A program made the translations under genes and the position numbers. Of a stretch of DNA of 64,000 bases, positions 32,237 to 46,223 are shown piece by piece (position 1 is the first letter of the stretch; each line of letters starts with the position of its first letter). The stretch comes from an uncultured Lachnospira sp. GTDB taxonomy: Bacteria > Bacillota > Clostridia > Lachnospirales > Lachnospiraceae. The notes beneath the pieces were generated by a model. The model searched no databases. It saw only the letters and a program-made list of their open reading frames with translations, and had not been told where the DNA came from. The stretch covers positions 77,365-141,364 of the forward strand of contig CAKRLE010000008.1 in NCBI GenBank assembly GCA_934359185.1, in the 5' to 3' direction.

Positions 32237-34474
32237 TTACCATGCATCCACATCTTCTCCCGGATGTACCATTGTCGGCACCGAATTATTCTTTGTTGCC
32301 GCTGGCTGTGTCTGTGTCGGACTATGTGTTGCACGTTCTGTACGTGTAATCGTTCTGTTAGTGTTATGCTGTGTTGTACGCTGGCTGTCAGCTGTTGTGC
32401 TATGCTCATTATATGAACCTGTTGATACAGGTTCTGTCATCTGGACATTGTTTGAATCTCTGCTTTCCGGCTCAGTTTCCGCTGGTGTTGTCTGCTCTGT
32501 GCCCTTTGTCGCTGCCTGCTCCTGCTTACTATCCTTTATCTGTTTAGGCTCAGCAAAACTTTTAACAACAAGATTTTCATGGATTGCAGACATAAATTTC
32601 TTAAATATAGGCTGTGTTGCATTAACTCCATGTATCTCCTGCGGATAATCATATCCCATCCACACGGCAGTCGTATAATATGGACTATATCCACAAAACC
32701 ATATATCTTTATCAGAGTTCGTCGATCCCGACTTACCAGCTATCTGCCAGCCATCAACCGCTGCCGATGTACCTGTTCCTCCAGGCTCCATAACAGACTG
32801 CAATACATTAGTCATTATCCTTGAACAGTTAGAGCTGTATATCCTGCTGCCTCTCTGTGATTCATCCCTTATAAGCTCACCCTTAGGTCCATACACTGAC
32901 TGTATACATGTGGCTTTTCTATACATGCCATCATTAGCAATCGCCGCATATGCCCCTGCCATTTCTTCTGACGTGACACCATATGTAAATCCGCCAAGTG
33001 CAGCCGCAGCATAATCCCTGTCATACCACACCTTTTTGAATCCCATCTTCATAAGATAGCTTATTCCTACTCTTGGTGTAACTTCCTGATATACCTTCCA
33101 CGCAATTGTATTCTTAGAATACTTGACCGCATCTCTTAATGTCATGTCTCCAGCATAGCTTCTGTCTGCATTCTGCGGTCCATCTGCAATGTAACTGTCT
33201 GACATCATTTCATCCGGTGTATGCCCCAGCATAAAATATGGAAGATATACAGATAACGGTTTAATGGCACTACCAGACTGTCTGTAGCTCTGATATGCCC
33301 TGTTCAGGTTAAGTCCACCGCCTTCCTGGCTCCGTGAACCAACAATCGCCACAACATTACCGCTGGCATTGTCTATGCATGTAGCAGAACCCTGCATTTT
33401 GTATACACCATCATCTGACAGCTCCGTATATGACGAAAGCTCCTCATCAAGAATTGTCTGCAGCTTACTCTGTATATCAGGATTAATTGATGTATATATC
33501 GTATATCCACCCGATACAAGAGCCTGCTGGTATCTTGTATAGTAATTATCATACATTTCCTGATATGATTCGTAATCTTCATCTGACTCAAAATTATATC
33601 TGAATGTAAATCCTGCTGCCTCCATCAGACTCTCTGCAGCGCAATGCCTTACATATGTCACAACCGAATCTGACGTCTCTGTGCTCTCAGATGGCGACAG
33701 ATTAACAGACTCATTATATGCTGTATAATATGTCATAGAAGATATATAATCTCCATCATATAGTTTTCTTAAAATAACATTTCTTCTTGACATTGTATTA
33801 TCAAAGTTGGTAAGCGGATTATACCTTGTCGGGCCATTAGGAATCGCTGCAATAAATGCCTGTTCGGATATCGTCAGCTCCGAGGCATGTTTGTTAAAAT
33901 ATCCTTTTGCCGCAGCCTCAACCCCATAATATCCATTACCGAAATATATATTGTTAAGATAGAACTCCAGTATTTTTTCCTTTTTATACTTCTTTTCCAT
34001 CTCGCCAGCAATAAACATCTCTTCAATCTTACGTTCCCATGTAACCTCCTGGGACAGAAAGATGTTTCTCGCAAGCTGCTGCGTTATCGTACTGGCTCCC
34101 TGGACAATCTCACCTCTGCTCTGATTTACAAGCATAGCTCTTATAATAGCCTTGTAATCAATGCCAGAGTGGGTATAGAAATCCTGATCCTCCATGACAA
34201 TAAATGCATCCGCAAGAGTCTCTGGAATCTGGCTCATATCCACATAGTACATATCTTTGCTATTCTTTATCTGGCACAATTCATCCCCGTTGGAATCATA
34301 TACAATCGTAGTTTTTGTTTCCATAAATGTAGCATCAGTACTCTTAGAAACAAGAGTTTTCGCCTCACTCTGCATATTACGAACCTGAACCAGCTTAGGT
34401 ACAACATATGCAATGATAAGAACTAAAGCAAGTAATAATGTTATTAAAAAGATTCTTTTTATTATTTTTTTCAT
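32237..34474 (-). CDS. Class A penicillin-binding protein (PBP1A-type)
   Basis: A 745-aa bifunctional enzyme that polymerises and cross-links peptidoglycan outside the membrane. Order: cytoplasmic basic start, one transmembrane helix (about residues 5-25), glycosyltransferase 51 domain (FIVMEDQDFYTHSGIDYKAI, GASTITQQLARNIFL, about 90-150), transpeptidase domain with SGSAIKP (S-x-x-K), YSKNT (SxN) and AGKSGST (KSG), and a Ser/Thr/Gln-rich tail of about 80 residues. The ATG at 34472-34474 has GAGGTTCTA before it; a longer frame to 34489 adds 5 residues. It is 21 nt after the 823-aa gene upstream. Confidence 0.95.
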   Translation of the reverse strand: MKKIIKRIFLITLLLALVLIIAYVVPKLVQVRNMQSEAKTLVSKSTDATFMETKTTIVYDSNGDELCQIKNSKDMYYVDMSQIPETLADAFIVMEDQDFYTHSGIDYKAIIRAMLVNQSRGEIVQGASTITQQLARNIFLSQEVTWERKIEEMFIAGEMEKKYKKEKILEFYLNNIYFGNGYYGVEAAAKGYFNKHASELTISEQAFIAAIPNGPTRYNPLTNFDNTMSRRNVILRKLYDGDYISSMTYYTAYNESVNLSPSESTETSDSVVTYVRHCAAESLMEAAGFTFRYNFESDEDYESYQEMYDNYYTRYQQALVSGGYTIYTSINPDIQSKLQTILDEELSSYTELSDDGVYKMQGSATCIDNASGNVVAIVGSRSQEGGGLNLNRAYQSYRQSGSAIKPLSVYLPYFMLGHTPDEMMSDSYIADGPQNADRSYAGDMTLRDAVKYSKNTIAWKVYQEVTPRVGISYLMKMGFKKVWYDRDYAAAALGGFTYGVTSEEMAGAYAAIANDGMYRKATCIQSVYGPKGELIRDESQRGSRIYSSNCSRIMTNVLQSVMEPGGTGTSAAVDGWQIAGKSGSTNSDKDIWFCGYSPYYTTAVWMGYDYPQEIHGVNATQPIFKKFMSAIHENLVVKSFAEPKQIKDSKQEQAATKGTEQTTPAETEPESRDSNNVQMTEPVSTGSYNEHSTTADSQRTTQHNTNRTITRTERATHSPTQTQPAATKNNSVPTMVHPGEDVDAW

Positions 34475-34495
34475 TAGAACCTCATACACTTTTCA

Positions 34496-36967
34496 TTATT
34501 CATAGTATGTAATGTATACATTACCACCCTGAGTAAATAATTTAGATGCATTTGAATTAGTTACAGTTTCTTCCCTGCCGGAATCAAGATAGGTAATCTG
34601 CGTAGTATCATATCCTGTTATTATGACATATCTGCCATCTATACGGGCTAATACAGGCTTTCCCTTACCAACATACGTTATCGCTGTCTCATAAGAGACA
34701 CCCTTTAATGTTATCTGTTTTAATTCATCTGAACCCCCAAGGAATGATTTTACTACAGCCATTCCACCCTCAGAAGTACCTCCAAAATTAGAATCTGCGG
34801 CTGTTAATCCCTTTATCGCCGCCGAAGACCGCTTGTATTTGCTCCACACAAGCTTATTAGCATAATCACGTACATATCCATAATTGCTATTAGCCGCCAC
34901 AACTGCACTGTTAATATCTGAATATGACCCGTCAAGTTTTCCAGCCCCGAACACATAGTACAGCTTCTTTGGAGTCCCGATATCCTCTATCACAAGTTCT
35001 CTGTCTGCTATAAACTGGATATTATCAGCTTCTCTTGCAGACGTTGTATTAACATCACCAACTCCCTTCGGAAGAACCAGTACAACCTCGGTCTTTCGTG
35101 AAGTTGTATACACAGAATCAACTGAAACCCTTTCATCAACACTGTTCTCAGATTTATTTATCAACTGATCAACCGATGTAGATGTATATCCATTGCCATC
35201 CTTTACAACTCTTGACAGATTAATCCTATAACCATCAACTGACACACCATTCATATATACGCCTTCTTCATGATACTGTTTAACAACATTGTATGCATCA
35301 TCCATTATGTCTATTGTATGCATTGGATAGGTTATATCACCACTGTCATCATATACAATATCATCTTTGTTGGCATATCCATATATACAGTCATTCTCAA
35401 TGAATCCAAGAATCTTCATAACCTGGCCAGCTGGCGCTTCAATCACCTTTTCTGTTCCCTGTGCAAGATTGAATATTCTTATAGAATCAGTGTTATTAAG
35501 CTGACCATTAAGGCTGTATGCTATAATTCGTCCATTGTCTGATACTCTGTATGTGTCAGGTGTAAGTCCGACAATCTCAGTCATAACCTCTTTACTATTA
35601 AGCTCTATTGCATAAACGCAATCATTAATCATTATATAGAAAGAATCGCCCGAATTAACATATGCTATATCACCAACATTTTCTTCTATAATCTCATAAG
35701 ACATATTAAGAGGTATAAAAAGTCTTTCCTCAACGCTGTTATCACCATAGCTGTACTGATACAGTGACACACCCAGTTTCCCTTCATGTGCGCCTCTGTT
35801 CATGTATCCATATACGATAAATGTTATATCTCCTGTATCAGTTATATCCATAATCTTAATCTTATGTTTTAGATATCTCTCTCTTATATTATCAGAATCA
35901 TCTGAATCAAAAGAAAATACCCTTATAAATGTGTTAGCTGATTTGGAATAACTCCACAGACTTCCCTGTGCCACAAAACATGTATGCTCATGGTTTGCAC
36001 TGTCCTTCGCCTGTGCTGTAAGGTTACTCTGTATTCCAAGACTCACCTTTCCACTTGGAAATAAGTCATCCTTACCATCAAATATCTGGTCAGCCTCTCT
36101 TTTATACTGTAACAGGAACATTCCCATAGTACCCTGTCGCACCCTGTAATACTCATGAACGATATATGTGTCATAATCTCCAGCTGTGTCAAGCGCACCA
36201 ATTGTATAATCAAGGCTTATAATCATTATTTCCTGGTCAATACTCTCTATTGTAGGAATAACATTACTTTCAATAAATGGATCTATATCCCCCCAGGTAA
36301 TGGTCGAAGTAGCACAATATATATCAGCCGAACCAAAGTTAGAATTATCTGCACCATACGTTGTCTCAATATACTTTGTAATTTCTGATGAATTAGCAGC
36401 ATTATAGGTATTACTGTTAAAATCAAGCACAAACTGCATGCAGCTGTTGAAATAAGTATTCTGGCCAGAAACTATCCTTGTGTAATAATGTATATTTTCT
36501 TTAGTTTCTGTACTGACAGATATTTCTAACATATACTCAACATTGTCAGATAATAAATCCTTGATATTAAGAACAGCATGCGCTCTTGAAGTGTTTGCCT
36601 CAAATGTATTAAGCATTGTGCTCTCTATAAGGCTATTATCCCTCGTATCCCTGACCTTATAGGATATCTCTTTAAGCACACTTCCGTATGTGTCAATAGC
36701 AAGCCTGACCTGATGGTTGTCTGGCAGTGGAGTAAGTGGTGTATCCATTAATGGTGTATCAATCTGCTGGTCTATTCCATGCATCGGATTATACACAACA
36801 TTATTATCTCCCTCTATCATAACTATAGGAAACTGCGCCTCTGTCATCTCCATAGTTGCAGCACTCTCTGCCTGATAATGCATTGATATAAATGTTATAA
36901 GCGCTGTCGCCATGAATATGATAAGATACACTACATACTTCCATGATATGGTATTCTTACGCCTCAT
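34496..36967 (-). CDS. Large membrane-anchored exported protein, unknown role
   Basis: An 823-aa protein with one N-terminal transmembrane helix (about residues 9-28, preceded by RRKN) and no lipobox. The middle part (about 280-600) reads like repeated beta strands with many Asp, Tyr and Ser residues, compatible with a beta-propeller. The last 100 residues (GMAVVKSFLGG, KGKPVLARIDGRYVIITGYD) resemble a C39-like papain fold, but the expected Cys and His positions are Gly/Ser and Tyr, so peptidase activity is doubtful. The ATG overlaps the upstream methyltransferase stop by 11 nt and has GAGGAAGAAA before it. It sits next to a PBP, so a cell-envelope role is plausible. Confidence 0.75.
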   Translation of the reverse strand: MRRKNTISWKYVVYLIIFMATALITFISMHYQAESAATMEMTEAQFPIVMIEGDNNVVYNPMHGIDQQIDTPLMDTPLTPLPDNHQVRLAIDTYGSVLKEISYKVRDTRDNSLIESTMLNTFEANTSRAHAVLNIKDLLSDNVEYMLEISVSTETKENIHYYTRIVSGQNTYFNSCMQFVLDFNSNTYNAANSSEITKYIETTYGADNSNFGSADIYCATSTITWGDIDPFIESNVIPTIESIDQEIMIISLDYTIGALDTAGDYDTYIVHEYYRVRQGTMGMFLLQYKREADQIFDGKDDLFPSGKVSLGIQSNLTAQAKDSANHEHTCFVAQGSLWSYSKSANTFIRVFSFDSDDSDNIRERYLKHKIKIMDITDTGDITFIVYGYMNRGAHEGKLGVSLYQYSYGDNSVEERLFIPLNMSYEIIEENVGDIAYVNSGDSFYIMINDCVYAIELNSKEVMTEIVGLTPDTYRVSDNGRIIAYSLNGQLNNTDSIRIFNLAQGTEKVIEAPAGQVMKILGFIENDCIYGYANKDDIVYDDSGDITYPMHTIDIMDDAYNVVKQYHEEGVYMNGVSVDGYRINLSRVVKDGNGYTSTSVDQLINKSENSVDERVSVDSVYTTSRKTEVVLVLPKGVGDVNTTSAREADNIQFIADRELVIEDIGTPKKLYYVFGAGKLDGSYSDINSAVVAANSNYGYVRDYANKLVWSKYKRSSAAIKGLTAADSNFGGTSEGGMAVVKSFLGGSDELKQITLKGVSYETAITYVGKGKPVLARIDGRYVIITGYDTTQITYLDSGREETVTNSNASKLFTQGGNVYITYYE

Positions 36968-38111
36968 TTTCTTCCTCCATCAATTTATCAAGAGTTAAAT
37001 CAAGATTAAACATCTGCTCCATTTTGGAAAGCTTCTCACCAGTTGCCTTCTTTCCTGTGTATACTCCCCTTATCAGGATATTCTTTGGTGTATGTTCCAT
37101 ATCAATAAACTCAAGAAGCTGGGTCTGATACCCTGCCTCTTCAAGCCTTCCAGCCCTCACCGCATCTGTTAAAATTGATGATATCCTCTCTTTTAAAATT
37201 CCGTACCTAAGCACTGGCTCCATATCATCCGACTCAATCTGTGCATTAGCTTCGTGCTGGCAGCAAGGTACTGACAATATAACCTTAGCTCCCCATTTAA
37301 CTGCCTTTGCGAGCGCATAATCTGTTGCAGTATCACACGCATGGAGTGTAACAACCATGTCAACACTTGTAACATCCTTATAATCAGCTATATCACCAAC
37401 ATAAAAATTAAGCTTATTATATCCATATTTTCTCGCAAGCAGATTACAGTGCATAATAACATCTTTTTTAAGATCAAGCCCGATAATTCTGATATCAAGG
37501 CCTTTAAGCTCTCTCAGATAATAATACATTGCAAATGTAAGGTATGATTTACCACATCCAAAATCAATTATCGTCTGCTCTTTTCCATCTGATAATTGTG
37601 GCAGAATATCTTCTATAAATTCAAGGAATCTGTTTATCTGTTTAAATTTATCATATTTAGATGTAATAATTTTACCTTCCTTAGTCATAACACCAAGGTC
37701 AATAAGGAAGCCTACTGGCTTACCCTCTTCAAGAATATACTGCTTGCGCTTGTTATGGTCTAAGCTTTTCTGCTCACGCACATTTGCATTTTTCTTATAT
37801 TTGACAGTCATATTACCTTTACTTCCACATAACACCTGACCATCACCGTCTATAAATGCAAACTGTCCCTGCTTAAAGTTCTTCACAAGCTTATCATTCA
37901 CATAATCTCTTAACTCTTCTTTTTTCAGATTGCTGTGTATAACCTGCTTTCCAACATACTCCGATGCCTGAAATACAACATTGCCCTTTATCTTAACTGG
38001 TCGTATCTTTATCTTGGATGCACTATCCTGCGTCTTTTGCTTTCTCCCACTTAAAATAATCTCAACTAATTCTGTATCTGTACATTTATCAATTAAATCA
38101 TCTATATTCAT
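36957..38111 (-). CDS. Class I SAM-dependent methyltransferase (Methyltransf_32 type)
   Basis: A 384-aa protein. An N-terminal part of about 150 basic residues, likely for RNA or other substrate binding, precedes a methyltransferase domain with motif I IIDFGCGKSYLTFAMYYYLR (about residues 185-204), RIIGLDLKKDVIMHC, VVTLHACDTATDYALAKAV and VILSVPCCQHEANAQI. This arrangement, including the LHACDTATD stretch, fits the Pfam Methyltransf_32 family. Substrate unknown; RNA is a guess from the basic N-terminal part. The ATG at 38109-38111 follows GGAGAAAACAAG; TTG at 38126 lies in the ribosome binding site. Confidence 0.82.
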   Translation of the reverse strand: MNIDDLIDKCTDTELVEIILSGRKQKTQDSASKIKIRPVKIKGNVVFQASEYVGKQVIHSNLKKEELRDYVNDKLVKNFKQGQFAFIDGDGQVLCGSKGNMTVKYKKNANVREQKSLDHNKRKQYILEEGKPVGFLIDLGVMTKEGKIITSKYDKFKQINRFLEFIEDILPQLSDGKEQTIIDFGCGKSYLTFAMYYYLRELKGLDIRIIGLDLKKDVIMHCNLLARKYGYNKLNFYVGDIADYKDVTSVDMVVTLHACDTATDYALAKAVKWGAKVILSVPCCQHEANAQIESDDMEPVLRYGILKERISSILTDAVRAGRLEEAGYQTQLLEFIDMEHTPKNILIRGVYTGKKATGEKLSKMEQMFNLDLTLDKLMEEENEA

Positions 38112-38158
38112 TCTTGTTTTCTCCAATAAAATGTTTACTATTTATTGTAATATCTTTA

Positions 38159-38893
38159 TCAGAAATCTGCAAGCATTATTGGTGTTGCCAGATGTATCAC
38201 CGACTCACCCCTGTACTCATCGTAGCTTATCGTAATATTGATATTTACATGTCTTCCTCCTATATTGACATAATCTTTGCGGTTTTTATCATAACCATAT
38301 GCAGTATATGCGTTGTCGAGCCACGCACCAGTGACAGGTTTTGCACCAGCCTTCTCCATCACAAGACAGGCATACTCGCTGCATACTTCACTTCCCATAT
38401 ATCCCGGAACACTTCCTTTCAGGTCAACATTAACATTTGTATTGATATCAAGTGCACCATATGCCTCTTTTACAATCTTTTCATATGTAAATATAGCATC
38501 AACGCCAGATAAAAGATTTATCTGTGTATAAATATAACTCTGTTCCTCGTCCTTTTCTATAAATTTTATTATTACCTCTCCATTATTTCCAGATTGACAG
38601 AGTGTCTTTACCATTGCACCTTCTTCATCAACATAATCGCGGCATTCATACCTGTTAATTCCTATTTTATCCGCAATATCAGACAATATAATCATTTTCG
38701 TTCCATCTGATATATGTCCAAATGGATATCTGCCATAGGCTGACACGTTTCCCTGACATTCGTCCGCTATTGCATCTGAAAACGCACTTACAACATAATC
38801 ATTACTTTTATCTTTTCTGATTCTTAAATTAAGCGCTGTCATAACAGCCCATATCACAAGTAATACAACTAAAATTTTACGCTTATTAAACAA
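38159..38893 (-). CDS. YwmB-like membrane-anchored protein
   Basis: A 244-aa protein with one N-terminal transmembrane helix (about residues 6-22) and a soluble exterior part. The pattern of the C-terminal third and the ending HLATPIMLADF recall Bacillus YwmB (TATA-box-binding-like fold), which also lies close downstream of atpC; recognition is tentative. The start is TTG at 38891-38893. Its ribosome binding site GGGGAGG (38901-38907, 7-nt spacing) is part of the 3' arm of the hairpin that ends the ATP synthase operon. In spore formers YwmB relatives are of unknown function. Confidence 0.6.
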   Translation of the reverse strand: MFNKRKILVVLLVIWAVMTALNLRIRKDKSNDYVVSAFSDAIADECQGNVSAYGRYPFGHISDGTKMIILSDIADKIGINRYECRDYVDEEGAMVKTLCQSGNNGEVIIKFIEKDEEQSYIYTQINLLSGVDAIFTYEKIVKEAYGALDINTNVNVDLKGSVPGYMGSEVCSEYACLVMEKAGAKPVTGAWLDNAYTAYGYDKNRKDYVNIGGRHVNINITISYDEYRGESVIHLATPIMLADF

Positions 38894-38897
38894 AATA

Positions 38898-38952
38898 AAA
38901 CCTCCCCATGAAGCGATAATCTATTCTGATTATCACCATCTTGGGAAGGTTT
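38898..38952 (-). terminator. Terminator of the ATP synthase operon, overlapping a ribosome binding site
   Basis: AAACCTCCCC (38898-38907) pairs with GGGAAGGTTT (38943-38952, one mismatch), and inner GATAATC pairs with GATTATC. On the minus strand a T-rich tail follows. The outer 3' arm contains the GGGGAGG that serves the next gene. Confidence 0.7.
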
Positions 38953-38974
38953 AAACATTAAATTAATTAACAGA

Positions 38975-39373
38975 TCAGTCAACCGCACCGAGTCGTGCCA
39001 TAGACCGCTTAAGAGCCGCTTCAGCTCTTAACATATCTATATTCGCCTCGCCACTCTTAATCCGCCTCTCAGCTCTTATCATAGCCTCATTAGCTCTGTT
39101 GACATCAATCTCCTCAGGCCACTCTGCAACTTCTGCCAAAACAGTAACCTTGTCCTTAAGTATCTCGATTATACCTCCGTGAACGGCAGCCTTTTTAATC
39201 TGCCCATCCTCGTGTATCTTCATGACACCTGGAACAATTACCGCTGTAAGTGGAATATGTTCGGCATATACACCGATTTCTCCCTCACTTGTAACCAGCT
39301 CAACCATGTTAACATCATCATGATAGAACTGTCTGTCAGGAGTATTAACTATTAACTCAAACTTATCGGCCAT
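38975..39373 (-). CDS. atpC: ATP synthase epsilon subunit
   Basis: Central-stalk subunit that inhibits ATP hydrolysis. The 132-aa product has the beta-sandwich pattern (VNTPDRQFYHDDVNMVELVT, GEIGVYAEHIPLTAVIVPG) and the C-terminal two-helix domain (EEIDVNRANEAMIRAERRIK). Last gene of the atp operon, 10 nt after atpD, followed by a hairpin terminator. Confidence 0.97.
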   Translation of the reverse strand: MADKFELIVNTPDRQFYHDDVNMVELVTSEGEIGVYAEHIPLTAVIVPGVMKIHEDGQIKKAAVHGGIIEILKDKVTVLAEVAEWPEEIDVNRANEAMIRAERRIKSGEANIDMLRAEAALKRSMARLGAVD

Positions 39374-39383
39374 GCTTATCTCC

Positions 39384-41655
<2,272 letters not shown>

Positions 41656-41680
41656 AACTCAATTACCTCCATTCACGTTT

Positions 41681-43759
<2,079 letters not shown>

Positions 43760-43772
<13 letters not shown>

Positions 43773-44311
43773 GTGCTCTCACTCATTTCATTCAGTGTCT
43801 GCTCAATCAGCGCCTGGTTGTCTGCCTCAGTCAAAGAATTAGCAACAACCTTGGCTGCCATAAGCTGTGAAACAGCGATAATCTGCTGTTTAACCTCATC
43901 AGCGCATTTCTGTTTTTCAAGCTCTGCCTCTGTGTTAGCACGTTCAATAATTCTTGCTGCCTCAGCCTTAGCCTCCTCAACAATCTTTGCCTCATTGTGC
44001 TTTGCAACTTTTCTTGCTTCGCTTAAAATGCTCTCAGCTTCTTTACCAGCTGCTTTAAGCTTCTCTTCATACTCCTGCTTTAATGCTAAGGCATTCTCTT
44101 TATCTGCCTTTGCAGTCTCTCTGTCATTAGTAATCTTATCCTGCCTTTTCTTAAGCATGTTACGAACAGGCTTGAATAAGATAAAGGAAAGAAGTACAAA
44201 CAGTATAAATACATTAACTGCTGTAATAGTAGCATCAAGAAGAAGCTGATAATCCAAGCCAAATAATCGGCCATCATCCGTCAGAGCAATAAATGTACTC
44301 AGGGAATTCAA
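43760..44311 (-). CDS. atpF: ATP synthase b subunit
   Basis: Peripheral stalk subunit of F0, 183 aa. One membrane helix (about residues 23-46) is followed by a long charged coiled coil (KPVRNMLKKRQDKI through AARIIERANTEAELEKQKCA). The start is TTG at 44309-44311, supported by AAGGAGGCTAAAATA 3-9 nt before it; no closer ATG has a ribosome binding site. A single b gene is present, so a b2 homodimer is expected. Confidence 0.96.
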
Positions 44312-44365
44312 TATTTTAGCCTCCTTCCAGCTATATATTTAATGAAATCTGCCTTGTTCTGAATC

Positions 44366-44647
<282 letters not shown>

Positions 44648-44653
44648 TTAACT

Positions 44654-45382
44654 TTAATCACCAATTTTGTCGTTAACATATACCATTGTCAACATACAGA
44701 ATACATACGCCTGTATACATCCAGAGAACAAATCAAAATATGCATGAAGTAATGCTGGATATGCGATTGTAAATGGTTTTAACAAGTCATATATCAAGCC
44801 CATAAGAACTGTTCCTGACATGATATTACCAAACAGACGCAATGAAAGTGACAATGGAACTGCAAACTCACCTATCAGGTTAATTGGAAACAGAAACCAT
44901 ATTGGTTGAAACAATGCTGTAAAATGCTTAATCTTATTCTTCTTGATACCATTAAACTGTATCAGCACAAATGTAATAAGACCCAAGCAAAGTGTTACAC
45001 CATAGTCTGCAGTAGGCGGCCTTAATCCAAACAGACCGGCAATATTTGATATAATAATAAACAAAAACAATGTTGACAGATAATTGACAAACTTGTTTGC
45101 ATTCTTACCCATAATGCCATCAACCATGGTCTGAAGCATCTCAACTATAAGTTCTACTGCATTCATGAACATTCCCGGTGTCTCATCTTCTGATTCCTTA
45201 TTAAGCTTGATTCTTGCTACAATTGCCAGAATCAGAATCAATAAAGAAACATACATAAGAGCCACGTGTGTAGTATTGATACTGAAATCATAATCAATCC
45301 CTGGAATTCTGAATGTATACAGCGACTTAATCATAAAACTGCTATCAAGTGCCACCATGGATGTCACACCTGCGATTCCCAC
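44654..45382 (-). CDS. atpB: ATP synthase a subunit
   Basis: Stator channel subunit of F0, 242 aa, with five to six membrane helices. Family segments: AVELIVEMLQTMVDGIMGKN (about residues 76-95), NIAGLFGLRPPTADYGVTL and, with the essential Arg, GEFAVPLSLSLRLFGNIMSG (about 171-190). The start is GTG at 45380-45382 with AAAGGAGGGTAAGAAC in front. It is 4 nt after atpI. Confidence 0.97.
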   Translation of the reverse strand: MGIAGVTSMVALDSSFMIKSLYTFRIPGIDYDFSINTTHVALMYVSLLILILAIVARIKLNKESEDETPGMFMNAVELIVEMLQTMVDGIMGKNANKFVNYLSTLFLFIIISNIAGLFGLRPPTADYGVTLCLGLITFVLIQFNGIKKNKIKHFTALFQPIWFLFPINLIGEFAVPLSLSLRLFGNIMSGTVLMGLIYDLLKPFTIAYPALLHAYFDLFSGCIQAYVFCMLTMVYVNDKIGD

Positions 45383-45386
45383 GTTC

Positions 45387-45800
45387 TTACCCTCCTTTTC
45401 TTTGTTTATAAATGATTTTTGCCACAGCCGGCTGAAGATATGCGGCTGCCTTCATGGCAAACATTCCTATAAGGGCTGCTAAAAGATCTCCTATATGGAA
45501 ATAATATAAAAAAGCAAACAACGCCACCATAACAAGTAATCTTACAAAATAACCAATTACTAACGTTTTGGTTGTGTCAGCCCGCCCATACACCACCTTA
45601 TGAATTCGACTGCCAAGATGAAATGAGGCAAATGCTGCATATAAAACGCCTGCAAGAAAGCCAGCAGCATATATTGCAGGATTATCAAACACGATAAATA
45701 TCACAACTTCCCCAATAACCAGATATATCAGTTCTATCAGATACATCAATGGTAAAGCGGGATTAAGACTATGAATTCTTTTCAGTATTGTCATTATCAT
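45387..45800 (-). CDS. atpI: ATP synthase subunit I (AtpI)
   Basis: AtpI assists c-ring assembly and ion supply. The predicted 137-aa product (from ATG at 45798-45800) has four membrane segments, including LIYLVIGEVVIFIVFDNPAI and a C-terminal HIGDLLAALIGMFAMKAAAY, in the pattern of Pfam ATP-synt_I. The exact start is uncertain: ATG at 45800 or 45794 both overlap the end of atpZ by about 30 nt, and a much longer frame to 45878 lacks a ribosome binding site and begins with non-family sequence. Confidence 0.85.
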   Translation of the reverse strand: MIMTILKRIHSLNPALPLMYLIELIYLVIGEVVIFIVFDNPAIYAAGFLAGVLYAAFASFHLGSRIHKVVYGRADTTKTLVIGYFVRLLVMVALFAFLYYFHIGDLLAALIGMFAMKAAAYLQPAVAKIIYKQRKGG

Positions 45801-46071
45801 GATTTGCTTTGGCAACCTTTCTTTTAATGTCCTCTTCCAATCTCTTTCTGCGGGCTTTCTCATCCTGACTGACCACATTCATAACCAGCACATATGCATT
45901 ACGTCCACCTGCAAGAATCCCAATTATAAGCAGCGGAAGTGTAAACCACGTCCCAAATCTGTTATCAAGCCATACACCAAGTGCCACACATACAAATATT
46001 GGCACCATAACAGCTATGGCCACCTGGGATATCAATACTATGTTGCGAAGACCGGATCCCCCTTGGCTCAT
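45769..46071 (-). CDS. atpZ: AtpZ-like small membrane protein of the ATP synthase operon
   Basis: A 100-aa protein with two membrane helices (about residues 9-34 and 41-64: LISQVAIAVMVPIFVCVALG, LDNRFGTWFTLPLLIIGILA) and a charged tail (DEKARRKRLEEDIKRKVAKA). This matches the AtpZ/ATPase_gene1 family that opens many Firmicutes atp operons; AtpZ with AtpI has been linked to Mg/Ca supply and c-ring assembly. ATG with GAAAGGATAGACAG before it. First gene of the operon; no confident promoter could be picked in the AT-rich 150-nt gap upstream. Confidence 0.9.
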   Translation of the reverse strand: MSQGGSGLRNIVLISQVAIAVMVPIFVCVALGVWLDNRFGTWFTLPLLIIGILAGGRNAYVLVMNVVSQDEKARRKRLEEDIKRKVAKANHDNDNTEKNS

Positions 46072-46159
46072 CTGTCTATCCTTTCAAATGATGTTTGGTA
46101 ATATATTAACATTTATAAGCCCAAAAGTCTATTCAATTTACATTTTTCCGAACTACTAA

Positions 46160-46188
46160 TTGAATTCTTATAAAGTTACTGATATAAT
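46160..46188 (+). promoter_or_regulatory. Sigma-A promoter of the DUF402 gene
   Basis: TTGAAT (46160-46165), 17 bp, TATAAT (46183-46188). Confidence 0.75.
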
Positions 46189-46223
46189 TCATTCAACTAG
46201 TATTCCATATGGAGGTAACGCTT

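Noticed and set aside
33887..34426. A 179-codon plus-strand reading frame.
   Set aside because: Antisense to the PBP gene with intact catalytic motifs; no family pattern.
43773..44249. A 158-codon plus-strand frame rich in Ser, Ala and Leu.
   Set aside because: Antisense to the atpF coiled coil; such frames are common opposite Ala/Glu/Lys-rich genes.
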